In this document: in pieces, positions 1 to 5,253 of the stretch | Layout of the letters: each line of letters starts with the position of its first letter | Position numbering within the stretch: the first letter of the stretch is position 1 | NCBI GenBank assembly: GCA_900554625.1 | Contig: USHP01000150.1 | Coordinates: 1 to 5,424 of the forward strand | Direction: 5' to 3' | Source of the DNA: an uncultured Eubacteriales bacterium | GTDB taxonomy: Bacteria; Bacillota; Clostridia; Oscillospirales; Oscillospiraceae | Length of the DNA: 5,424 nt | The notes under the pieces: model-generated | What the model saw: only the letters and a program-made list of their open reading frames with translations | Told to the model about the DNA's origin: nothing | Database searches by the model: none | Position numbers and translations under genes: made by a program

Positions 1-123
1 CATGGGGATGACGTCAAAGCCCTCCCTGGGTGCGGGGTAACGGGAACCGGGGGCGCCCACGGCATCCACTGCCAGGGCATCTTTCCCACGCCGGTCCAGA
101 ATGGAAGTAAAATCAAAGTCCAT
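1..123 (-). CDS. patB: MalY/PatB-family PLP-dependent aminotransferase / C-S lyase, N-terminal 41 codons (cut by window edge)
   Basis: The minus-strand frame opens at ATG 123 and reads MDFDFTSILDRRGKDALAVD, continues through PGSRYPAP, and reaches DVIPM at the window edge. The opening 'FDF..ILDRRG' followed about 30 residues later by 'VIPM' (which in the family runs into a W-V-A-D-M motif just beyond the window) is the usual start of MalY/PatB enzymes. These are cytoplasmic fold-type I PLP proteins, usually cystathionine beta-lyases or related C-S lyases in methionine and thiol metabolism. The PLP lysine and catalytic core lie outside the window, so substrate cannot be judged. The start is supported by AAAGGAG at 131-137, seven bases upstream of the ATG. 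The gene is separated from the upstream lipoprotein gene by a terminator, so it probably has its own promoter. A malY/patB family assignment is fairly secure; the exact reaction is not. Confidence 0.8.
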   Translation of the reverse strand, partial: MDFDFTSILDRRGKDALAVDAVGAPGSRYPAPREGFDVIPM

Positions 124-246
124 AGAAATGCTCCTTTTTACCGACCAGAGATTGACCATGGGGTATGTGTCGGAAAGTGATTGCGTTTGTCAAAAAAGAT
201 AAGTCAATTCTATGAAAGCGCAAATCAAAAGTCGAGATAAAAGGGG

Positions 247-276
247 TAAAAAATGCCGCCGGTGAAAACCGGCGGC
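247..276 (-). terminator. Rho-independent terminator of the lipoprotein gene
   Basis: A perfect 9-bp GC-rich stem (GCCGCCGGT at 255-263 with ACCGGCGGC at 268-276) closes a 4-base loop. On the minus strand it is followed directly by ATTTTTTACC (254 down to about 245). It lies 10 bases beyond the stop codon of the lipoprotein gene at 287-289. The U-run is on the minus-strand side only, so it terminates leftward transcription. Confidence 0.9.
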
Positions 277-286
277 AGAAGCGGCA

Positions 287-1804
287 TTATTCTTTTGGCA
301 GGAACTGCTCCAGATAATCATAGTTGAAGGCAACCCGCACCACATTTTTATAATACTCGTTGAAGGTTTTGCCGTTGTCGTCATAACGCCAGCCGTAGCC
401 GTAGGGGTTGGAGTAGCCATAGAATACGGTCAGACAGCCGTCGTGGATTGCCACGAAGTTATTCTGCTCTTCCGTAGAGGCCCGGGGGCGCAGGCAGACG
501 AACCGATCCAGGGGCAGGCTGTCCAGGGGCTGGAAATTGGAAACCTTGGTAAAGCTCAGGTTCAGGTAGGTCAGACTTTCGCAGCCGGCCAGAGAATCGA
601 TGTTTTCCAGCTTGCCGCAGTAGGCCAGCTCCAGCCAGGTCAGCTTCTTGCAGTTTTCAAAACCCACCAGTTCCTTCACCGCACAGCCGGAGGCAATCAA
701 CACTTCAATATTGGGCATGTATCCGACGAAGCTCAGGTCGGTCAGGGTCTCGTTGTGGCCGATGTCCATGTACTTGACATCCTCACAGTAGCGCATGGGG
801 CCGCAGGTTTCGTCGGTAACGTTGTAAACCGCCCGGAGGGTGTCGGCATCGGTGAGCAGATTGTACCGGCCGTCCACACCAAAGTAAATCCGCCAGACCA
901 CCTTGGGGCCGTCCCGGAAGTCCTCCCGGATTTCTGCCAGCACTTCATTGTCCAGGCCGCAGTTGTCCAGAACGAACCGCTGGCAGTTATCCAGCACCGG
1001 CAGAGCCCGGCGGATTTCCGCTTCGCCTTCGTTGCCGATTTTCTCATTTTTGTATTCCACGGTTTCATCGGTGGTGGACAGGGTTTTCCCGAAGAGGGTA
1101 AAGCTATAGTGGAAGGTCACCCGCTCGGCGGAATCCTGAAGCTTGGCCACATCCTCCAGGGTCAGGCTTTCTCCCAGTTCCACATCGGTCAGATGGGTGA
1201 GAAATCCCAATTTCTGACAGGCTTCCGGAACCTGGCTGGAAGTCATGGCGGTCAGATCCAGGGTGGTCACATCCTGCCCCAAGGTCTGACCGAACAGGGT
1301 GACGGTGTAATCCAGGGAAACCTGGGGATAGGTTTCCAGCAGGGCGCTGACCTGATCGGATGTCAAGGCAATATCCGGCAGGGACAATGTGGTAAGATTG
1401 GGCAAAAACTGCAGATTGGTCATCAGCAGATCGTAGTCAAAGGCGCCGGCTTCCAGGGTGGCGGAGGTGGACTTGTTGGAGATACTGCTGCCGCCCACAT
1501 CCACGCTGTAGGTCACATCCACCTGAGGGTGGTCGGCAATGTAATCGAGAATGGTATCATAGCAAGTACTTCCGCTTAAATCCACGGATTTCAGGTTGGG
1601 GTAAGAATCCAAGGTGTAGATTTCACCGGCCTTCATCACCATGGTCAGGTGTTCAATGGACTCTTTGGGAATGGTGGTTTCTTGAATGGCTTCCGTCTGG
1701 GGAACTGTGGTGGCTGGGGTGGGGTCTGCACCACATCCGCCCAATGCCAGCGCAGCAGCCGCCGCACAGGCAAAACAAGCGGATTTTTTGAAAAAGGACA
1801 TCAT
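287..1804 (-). CDS. Secreted lipoprotein with four ~67-residue repeat modules and C-terminal leucine-rich repeats
   Basis: The 505-residue product starts MMSFFKK, then a hydrophobic Ala-rich stretch and the lipobox L21-G-G-C24, so it is a lipoprotein anchored outside the membrane through Cys24. A Thr/Pro/Glu-rich linker (about 27-50) follows. Four related modules begin near residues 68, 134, 202 and 271; each has an LRR-like strand (such as LPNLTTLSL), a helix, and a [T/H/S]YPQV-x-x-x-Y-[ST]-V-x-[LV]-[FG]G-type strand pair. Residues 345-436 are classical LRRs of 22-23 residues (units at 345, 368, 390, 413). An aromatic tail (about 460-500) ends the protein. The start at 1804 is preferred over an upstream ATG at 1900 because GGAGG lies at 1815-1819, the signal peptide begins there, and the promoter at 1841-1869 would lie inside a longer frame. 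A binding or adhesion role at the cell surface is inferred; no enzyme domain is visible. Specific function unknown. Confidence 0.9.
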   Translation of the reverse strand: MMSFFKKSACFACAAAAALALGGCGADPTPATTVPQTEAIQETTIPKESIEHLTMVMKAGEIYTLDSYPNLKSVDLSGSTCYDTILDYIADHPQVDVTYSVDVGGSSISNKSTSATLEAGAFDYDLLMTNLQFLPNLTTLSLPDIALTSDQVSALLETYPQVSLDYTVTLFGQTLGQDVTTLDLTAMTSSQVPEACQKLGFLTHLTDVELGESLTLEDVAKLQDSAERVTFHYSFTLFGKTLSTTDETVEYKNEKIGNEGEAEIRRALPVLDNCQRFVLDNCGLDNEVLAEIREDFRDGPKVVWRIYFGVDGRYNLLTDADTLRAVYNVTDETCGPMRYCEDVKYMDIGHNETLTDLSFVGYMPNIEVLIASGCAVKELVGFENCKKLTWLELAYCGKLENIDSLAGCESLTYLNLSFTKVSNFQPLDSLPLDRFVCLRPRASTEEQNNFVAIHDGCLTVFYGYSNPYGYGWRYDDNGKTFNEYYKNVVRVAFNYDYLEQFLPKE

Positions 1805-1840
1805 GCGGGATCTGCCTCCGATAACACAGCATTTCTTGTA

Positions 1841-1869
1841 ACTATAGCATAGATATTGCCAGAAATCAA
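1841..1869 (-). promoter_or_regulatory. Sigma-A promoter of the lipoprotein gene
   Basis: On the minus strand, TTGATT (1869-1864) is followed by a 17-base spacer and TATAGT (1846-1841). A TG one base before the -10 box makes it an extended -10 promoter. Transcription should start near 1834, giving a leader of about 30 bases that contains GGAGG (1815-1819), ten bases before ATG 1804. It also fixes the start of the gene, since any start upstream of 1834 would not be transcribed from here. Confidence 0.75.
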
Positions 1870-1872
1870 GAA

Positions 1873-1884
1873 AGCCCCGGGGCT
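1873..1884. repeat. Perfect 12-bp GC palindrome next to the lipoprotein promoter
   Basis: AGCCCCGGGGCT reads the same on both strands. It ends four bases upstream of the -35 box (1864-1869) of the lipoprotein promoter, in an otherwise AT-rich gap. It has no loop, so it is better read as a DNA site (operator or part of a recombination site) than as an RNA hairpin. A second perfect palindrome, GAAAATTTTC, lies at 1901-1910, with centres 27 bp apart. The protein that would bind is unknown. Confidence 0.5.
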
Positions 1885-1930
1885 CTGAAAAGAAACCCAC
1901 GAAAATTTTCCTTTAATTTTTTATTAAGCA

Positions 1931-1967
1931 CCGCAAAAGATAAGGCAGCCGGTTTCCCGGCTGCCTT
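1931..1967 (-). terminator. Rho-independent terminator of the serine recombinase gene
   Basis: An 11-bp perfect stem (AAGGCAGCCGG at 1942-1952 with its complement at 1957-1967) closes a 4-base loop that reads GAAA in the minus-strand transcript, a stable tetraloop. It starts 12 bases beyond the recombinase stop. The downstream tail reads ATCTTTTGCG, a moderate U-run; the plus-strand side has no U-run, so it acts leftward. Confidence 0.85.
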
Positions 1968-1978
1968 GTAGGGGAAAG

Positions 1979-3667
1979 TTACTGCATGCCCTGCTCGTAG
2001 GCCTCGATCATCTTCTTGAACGTGTGACCCGTACGACCTTCGGAATCTGCCCTTCTTTTCAGCTTTTGCAGATACTTTTCACAGCTTTCGCCGGTGAAAA
2101 TCTTGATGTCCAGCCGCATGGTGCCACCCCCCTCCGGCGTGGCGAAGATCTTGTCAATGAAGGTATCGATAAACTCCTTGGTGATCTCTCCACTCTGGCA
2201 GTCATGCTCGGCGTCCCGCAGGACTTTACGGATGCGCTCCATATTGCTGCGGAACTCCTCGCTGGACTCCTGCTGCTCCCGCAGTTCGGCAAGCTCCTGC
2301 TCGGCGGCTTTGATATCGGTGTTACACTGTGCCGTCATGGACTTGAAATCATCTGGGGTGATGCTGTCCAGAGCCACCAATTCCAGAAGCTTGCTTTTCT
2401 TTTTTAGAGTCAGCTCGATGGAGGCCTGCGCCGCTTCGATCTTCTTTTCTATATTGCCGTCGCTGGTCATCACACGATACATCCGCTCGTATTCTTCCAG
2501 CATGGCGGCAGAGTCATCCTGGGTGTCCCGGAACACCTCAAAAAGCAGCGGAATCAGCTCTCTTTCGTAGATGGGAATGGAATTGCAGCTGTCCTTGCCA
2601 TTGTTGATCTTCCCGGAACAGACCCATTTGGAGTTTTTATTGCCCTGCCTGTCCACGGAGTCGCGGCGGTAGTAGGGCGTGCCGCAATGGGTGCAGAACA
2701 GCTTGCCAGTCAGAAGGTTGGCGTGGTTGCAGATGCCCTGGCGGTTCTTCACGTCCTCGCTCCTTCGGCGCAGTACGGCGTTGGCCTGTTCCCACAGCTC
2801 CTCGGACACGATCGCCGGTACGATCTCGCCGGTTTCATCCTTGAACATGACCCATTCCTCCGGCGGGAGGAATTTTTGCTTTTTGGTGAACATATCCACC
2901 ACCTTGACCTTGTTGCCCACATAGTAGCCCTTGTATTTGGGGTTGGAGATCATGCCCGACATGGTGGAGTGGGCAATTTTCTTGCCGTTGTGGTTGCGGT
3001 ATCCCTTTTCCCAGAACAGGGTTTCCAGCTGCTTCATGGAGTATTCGTCGGTGGCATACAGCTCAAACAGCGCCCGCACCATCACGGCCTGCTCCTCATC
3101 GATGACCAGGCGTCCGTCATCCTTGATGTAGCCGAAGATGCGGCTGTTACCCAGCACCACGTTTTGTTTGATCGCCTGCTGATGCCCAAATTTCACACGG
3201 GAGGACAGCTTTCGCAGCTCGTCCTGCGCGATGGAGGACATGATGGACAGGCGAAGTTCAGAGTCCTCGTCAAAGGTGTTGATGTTGTCGTTCTGGAAAA
3301 AGACACCGACTCCCGCATTCAGAAGCTGTCTGGTATACTGGATAGAGTCCAGTGTATTACGGGCGAAACGGGAGATTTCCTTTGTGATGACAAGATCAAA
3401 TTTACCGGCCTCGGCATCGTCCACCATGCGGTTGAAGTTCTCACGGCGCTTGGTGGAGATACCGGACAGCCCCTCGTCGATATATCCCGGCACAAATGTC
3501 CACGCTGCGTTCTTCCGGATAAAGTCCTCATAGTAGCGAATCTGATTGCCCAGAGAGTTCAGCTGCTCGTCCGATTCCGAAGAAACACGGGCGTAATAGG
3601 TCACCCGAAGCGGAATATCGTAGATACTTTTCATCCGCAGCTGTTGTCTGACAGAATGTATATCCAT
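1979..3667 (-). CDS. Large serine recombinase (site-specific integrase/excisionase of the element)
   Basis: The 562-residue protein has the full large-serine-recombinase order. The resolvase catalytic domain (about 20-165) carries Y25-A-R27-V-S29, where S29 is the expected nucleophile, plus Q42 and the S-R100-F-A-R103 arginines. The recombinase domain (about 170-305) follows. Next is a zinc ribbon with C325-x-x-C328 and C350/C361 (about 318-372), then a charged coiled-coil stretch (about 400-490) and a basic tail. Such enzymes cut both strands at att sites, form a phosphoserine link and rotate the ends to integrate or excise an element. Length is normal for the family (roughly 450-700) and all key residues are present, so it should be active. 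The start ATG 3667 has AAAGGAA at 3673-3679, five bases away. It has its own promoter and terminator, so it is transcribed apart from the mobilization genes upstream. Confidence 0.95.
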   Translation of the reverse strand: MDIHSVRQQLRMKSIYDIPLRVTYYARVSSESDEQLNSLGNQIRYYEDFIRKNAAWTFVPGYIDEGLSGISTKRRENFNRMVDDAEAGKFDLVITKEISRFARNTLDSIQYTRQLLNAGVGVFFQNDNINTFDEDSELRLSIMSSIAQDELRKLSSRVKFGHQQAIKQNVVLGNSRIFGYIKDDGRLVIDEEQAVMVRALFELYATDEYSMKQLETLFWEKGYRNHNGKKIAHSTMSGMISNPKYKGYYVGNKVKVVDMFTKKQKFLPPEEWVMFKDETGEIVPAIVSEELWEQANAVLRRRSEDVKNRQGICNHANLLTGKLFCTHCGTPYYRRDSVDRQGNKNSKWVCSGKINNGKDSCNSIPIYERELIPLLFEVFRDTQDDSAAMLEEYERMYRVMTSDGNIEKKIEAAQASIELTLKKKSKLLELVALDSITPDDFKSMTAQCNTDIKAAEQELAELREQQESSEEFRSNMERIRKVLRDAEHDCQSGEITKEFIDTFIDKIFATPEGGGTMRLDIKIFTGESCEKYLQKLKRRADSEGRTGHTFKKMIEAYEQGMQ

Positions 3668-3682
3668 AATGGTTCCTTTCTA

Positions 3683-3737
3683 AAAAGTTCGTTTTATCAT
3701 CATCTAAATATATGATAACATTTATTTATGAACTTTT
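3683..3737. repeat. Nested inverted repeats over the recombinase promoter
   Basis: Outer arms AAAAGTTC (3683-3690) and GAACTTTT (3730-3737) are perfect 8-bp complements. Inside them, TTATCAT (3694-3700) and ATGATAA (3712-3718) form perfect 7-bp arms. One outer arm overlaps the -35 box and one inner arm overlaps the -10 box; the others flank the transcription start and the leader. Half of each pair lies upstream of the expected transcript start, so the symmetry acts at DNA level, as an operator would. Such AT-rich repeats can arise by chance, hence moderate confidence. Confidence 0.5.
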
Positions 3738-3740
3738 CAA
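3712..3740 (-). promoter_or_regulatory. Sigma-A promoter of the serine recombinase gene
   Basis: On the minus strand, TTGAAA (3740-3735) is followed by a 17-base spacer and TATCAT (3717-3712), again with TG one base before the -10 box. Transcription would begin near 3705, leaving a leader of about 38 bases before ATG 3667. It lies downstream of the terminator at 3757-3799, so the recombinase is expressed independently of the upstream genes. Inverted-repeat arms cover both boxes, which suggests repression. Confidence 0.7.
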
Positions 3741-3756
3741 GAGCGTGCTGAAATTT

Positions 3757-3799
3757 GTCAAAAAGTTTGGGCGGCAACCGTATCTCTCGATTGCCGCCC
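3757..3799 (-). terminator. Rho-independent terminator after the small protein gene
   Basis: GGGCGGCAA (3769-3777) pairs perfectly with TTGCCGCCC (3791-3799). Two further base pairs beyond a C-A mismatch shorten the loop to seven bases. The minus-strand tail reads AAACTTTTTG. It starts 8 bases beyond the stop of the small gene and closes the primase-mob transcription unit before the recombinase promoter. Confidence 0.8.
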
Positions 3800-3807
3800 T
3801 GTCTATC

Positions 3808-3987
3808 TTATCGCGTCTTTGCAGCAGTACGGCTCTTGATCATCAAACGCATCTTATTGCGCTGTTCTTCCGTGATCAGCCCTTTTGCAAAAAGCGTATC
3901 GTTATAATAAGTCAGCCAAAGCTGTTCAATAACAGCCTGCTTCTTCTGTTCGGTCATACCCGGTTTCATTTCCTTTGTTTCTGCCAT
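3808..3987 (-). CDS. Small 59-residue hypothetical protein, SHOCT-like helix-turn motif
   Basis: The product starts MAETKEMKPG and contains LTYYNDTLFAKGLITEEQRN followed by a basic end (MRLMIKSRTAAKTR). The pattern hydrophobic helix, G-L-I-T-x-E-x, second helix resembles the short SHOCT-type motif (K/E-x-G-x-I-T-x-E-E-[FY]) found at the ends of many bacterial and mobile-element proteins; this is a resemblance, not a confirmed hit. ATG 3987 is chosen because GAGGAA lies at 3992-3997. A longer frame would begin at TTG 4005, which falls upstream of this ribosome site and has none of its own. The gene lies 31 bases after the mobV stop and is followed by a terminator, so it is the last gene of that unit. 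Role unknown; an accessory or regulatory part in mobilization or excision is possible from position alone. Confidence 0.7.
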   Translation of the reverse strand: MAETKEMKPGMTEQKKQAVIEQLWLTYYNDTLFAKGLITEEQRNKMRLMIKSRTAAKTR

Positions 3988-4018
3988 AAAATTCCTCGCT
4001 TTCAACGTTAGTATTGCC

Positions 4019-4951
4019 TCAGATTTCCTGATTCATTCGACCGTGATGCACATATTTCCGTGCGGTGTATTCCCGTATCACCTCATCGGGGATAGCGTCC
4101 ACCGTGCGGCGAAGCTCGTCCAGCTCATTGAGCTTCTGGCTGATTTCAAGCTTCTTACGCACACTCTCCTTGGATGCGGAAGAAAGCTTCTTTTCCAGCT
4201 CCGCATTCTCCGCGGTCAGCTCCTTATAGGTCTTATCGTACTTTTTCAACTTCGTCCGCATGACCTCCACACCGGGGATATACTTGTCCAGCAGCGCCTC
4301 CAGTTCTTCGGCTTTGGCCTTTTTGTTGAACGGATTGCTGTCGTTCAGAATCGCCATGATCTGCTCCTTCATTCGGTTCAGATGCACGGCTTCCTTGAAC
4401 AGCCTTGGAGGGATGTGGGTACGCCCGGTCTCGCTGGCACTTTCGCCGCGTTCCAGATCGGGATATTTCTTGACCATGTGTTCCCAATATCTGTCCTGCC
4501 ACTGTGTCAGCTTTTTCTTGTTGCCCACAATCTCCTTGGCGCACAGCCGCTTGTCCTCCGTCAAAGGGACAAAGCAAAGATGCATATGGGGCGATTTCTC
4601 GTCCAGATGCACCACTGCGGATATGATAGTTTCGGGAGCTTGATTTTGCTTAATGAACTCTAACGCTTCATTGAAAAACGCTTTCAGCTCGGAGCGTTTC
4701 TTGCCCTTGAAGAACTCCGGCGTTGCAGTAATGAGAGCTTCCACCACACGGACGCTGTCGGAACGTGTGCGGCATCCAGCTTCCGCAATCTGCCGTTCCG
4801 ACTCAGCCCGGTATTTTCGTTCCGGCTTAACAAGATGAAAATTCAAATGGCTGCGGCTAGTGTCGATATCCGGATTGCTGGCATACTGCTCCTTCGTGCG
4901 CTCGTTGTGCGCTTCAATGCCACTGATCTCCGGTCCTTTGTACTTGGCGAA
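4019..4951 (-). pseudogene. MobV (Pre/Mob) relaxase lacking its start; 310-codon remnant
   Basis: From 4951 the frame reads FAKYKGPEISGIEAHNERTK, then ASNPDIDTSR and NFHLVKPE, which is MobV motif I (H-N-E-R ... N-x-D-I-D). Later comes the metal-binding motif H115-L-D-E-K-S-P-H-M-H124 (counting from 4951), then a coiled coil (about 231-285). MobV relaxases nick one strand at oriT for mobilization, with helper conjugation machinery. Only about 5-10 N-terminal residues are missing, but no ATG, GTG or TTG occurs in this frame between a TGA at 5063-5065 and TTG 4846. Starting at that TTG would drop motif I, and no ribosome site precedes it. Upstream, the frame is replaced by primase sequence in another phase. 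The C-terminus looks complete, running into the small gene 31 bases on. Family call secure; loss of function inferred. It could be made only by a -1 frameshift from the primase fragment. Confidence 0.85.
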
Positions 4952-4955
4952 TGGA
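4947..4955 (-). other. Fusion junction between primase 5' part and mobV 5'-truncated part
   Basis: Primase-type sequence runs in frame to the codon CAT at 4953-4951 (…PVETDRIH). MobV-type sequence begins with TTC at 4951-4949 (FAKYKG…), one base back in phase. The two families meet within a few bases, sharing the T at 4951. Neither the primase ATPase/helicase part nor a mobV start remains between them, so this is a deletion or recombination join, not a single-base error. The precise breakpoint is uncertain by a few bases. Confidence 0.7.
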
Positions 4956-5253
4956 TGCGATCTGTTTCCACAGGCAACGGCGGCGAATACGCCATGAGCT
5001 TCAGGCTCGCCATCAAATTGGACACCGCCTTGGCGATGCCGCTTGTCAGATGCCCGCGCACTTCATCCAGTATTATCTGGCTGATCTCGCCCTCGTCCTC
5101 GACCATGCCGTCTATCGTGAACAGGCGGCCCCGGACACATTTCATTGGATGAAAATGTAAGAAATGCTGACAGAACAGGACTTCGTTGATACTCTTTCCG
5201 TCAAACCACGCAGGGCATTCAAAGGGCGAGGTCTGCATCTTATCTTTGCTCAT
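4951..5253 (-). pseudogene. P4-type phage/plasmid primase-helicase, N-terminal 101 codons only
   Basis: The frame starts at ATG 5253 with a strong AGGAGG at 5263-5268, nine bases away. It reads FECPAWFDGKSINEVLFC, then a region ending in LMAYSPPLPVETDRIH (residues 86-101). This resembles the N-terminal part of P4-type (D5_N/primase C-terminal) primase-helicases of Firmicute integrative elements, where it leads into 'VANGT…' and then a Walker-A ATPase. Those proteins are usually several hundred residues and drive replication of the excised element. Here family resemblance ends at residue 101. The frame then runs 35 codons through out-of-phase mobV DNA to a TGA at 4845-4843. No Walker motifs remain, so it cannot be a working helicase. 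The start overlaps the end of the preceding gene by 14 bases, indicating translational coupling in the ancestral operon. Family call from memory of sequence patterns, moderately sure. Confidence 0.65.

Noticed and set aside
165..193. Candidate promoter for the patB-like gene: perfect TTGACA at 193-188 on the minus strand
   Set aside because: With a 17-base spacer the -10 would be ACACAT, a very poor match, and no better hexamer is seen at 16-19 bases; the true promoter in 124-250 could not be chosen.
443..1579. 378-codon open frame on the plus strand
   Set aside because: It lies entirely antisense to the lipoprotein gene, has Gln/Gly/His-rich low-complexity composition typical of a reverse reading of Leu/Thr/Asp codons, and no ribosome site or family motif.
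1805..1900. N-terminal extension of the lipoprotein to ATG 1900
   Set aside because: It would place a promoter with a 17-base spacer inside the coding region and bury the signal peptide 32 residues into the protein; GGAGG at 1815-1819 points to ATG 1804.
2687..3715. 342-codon open frame on the plus strand
   Set aside because: Antisense shadow of the serine recombinase; composition is that of a complementary reading and the real gene carries every family motif.
3808..3987. Small protein as TnpV of the Tn4451 family
   Set aside because: TnpV-type proteins are about twice as long and begin with a different conserved pattern; only position would support the name.
3712..4011. 99-codon plus-strand frame with a hydrophobic stretch
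   Set aside because: It runs through the recombinase promoter, the terminator stem and the antisense of the small gene, and no ribosome site is evident.
4940..4965. Programmed -1 frameshift joining primase and MobV into one protein
   Set aside because: No X-XXY-YYZ slippery heptamer or clear downstream stem is visible at the junction, and the lost primase C-terminal part is better explained by a deletion.
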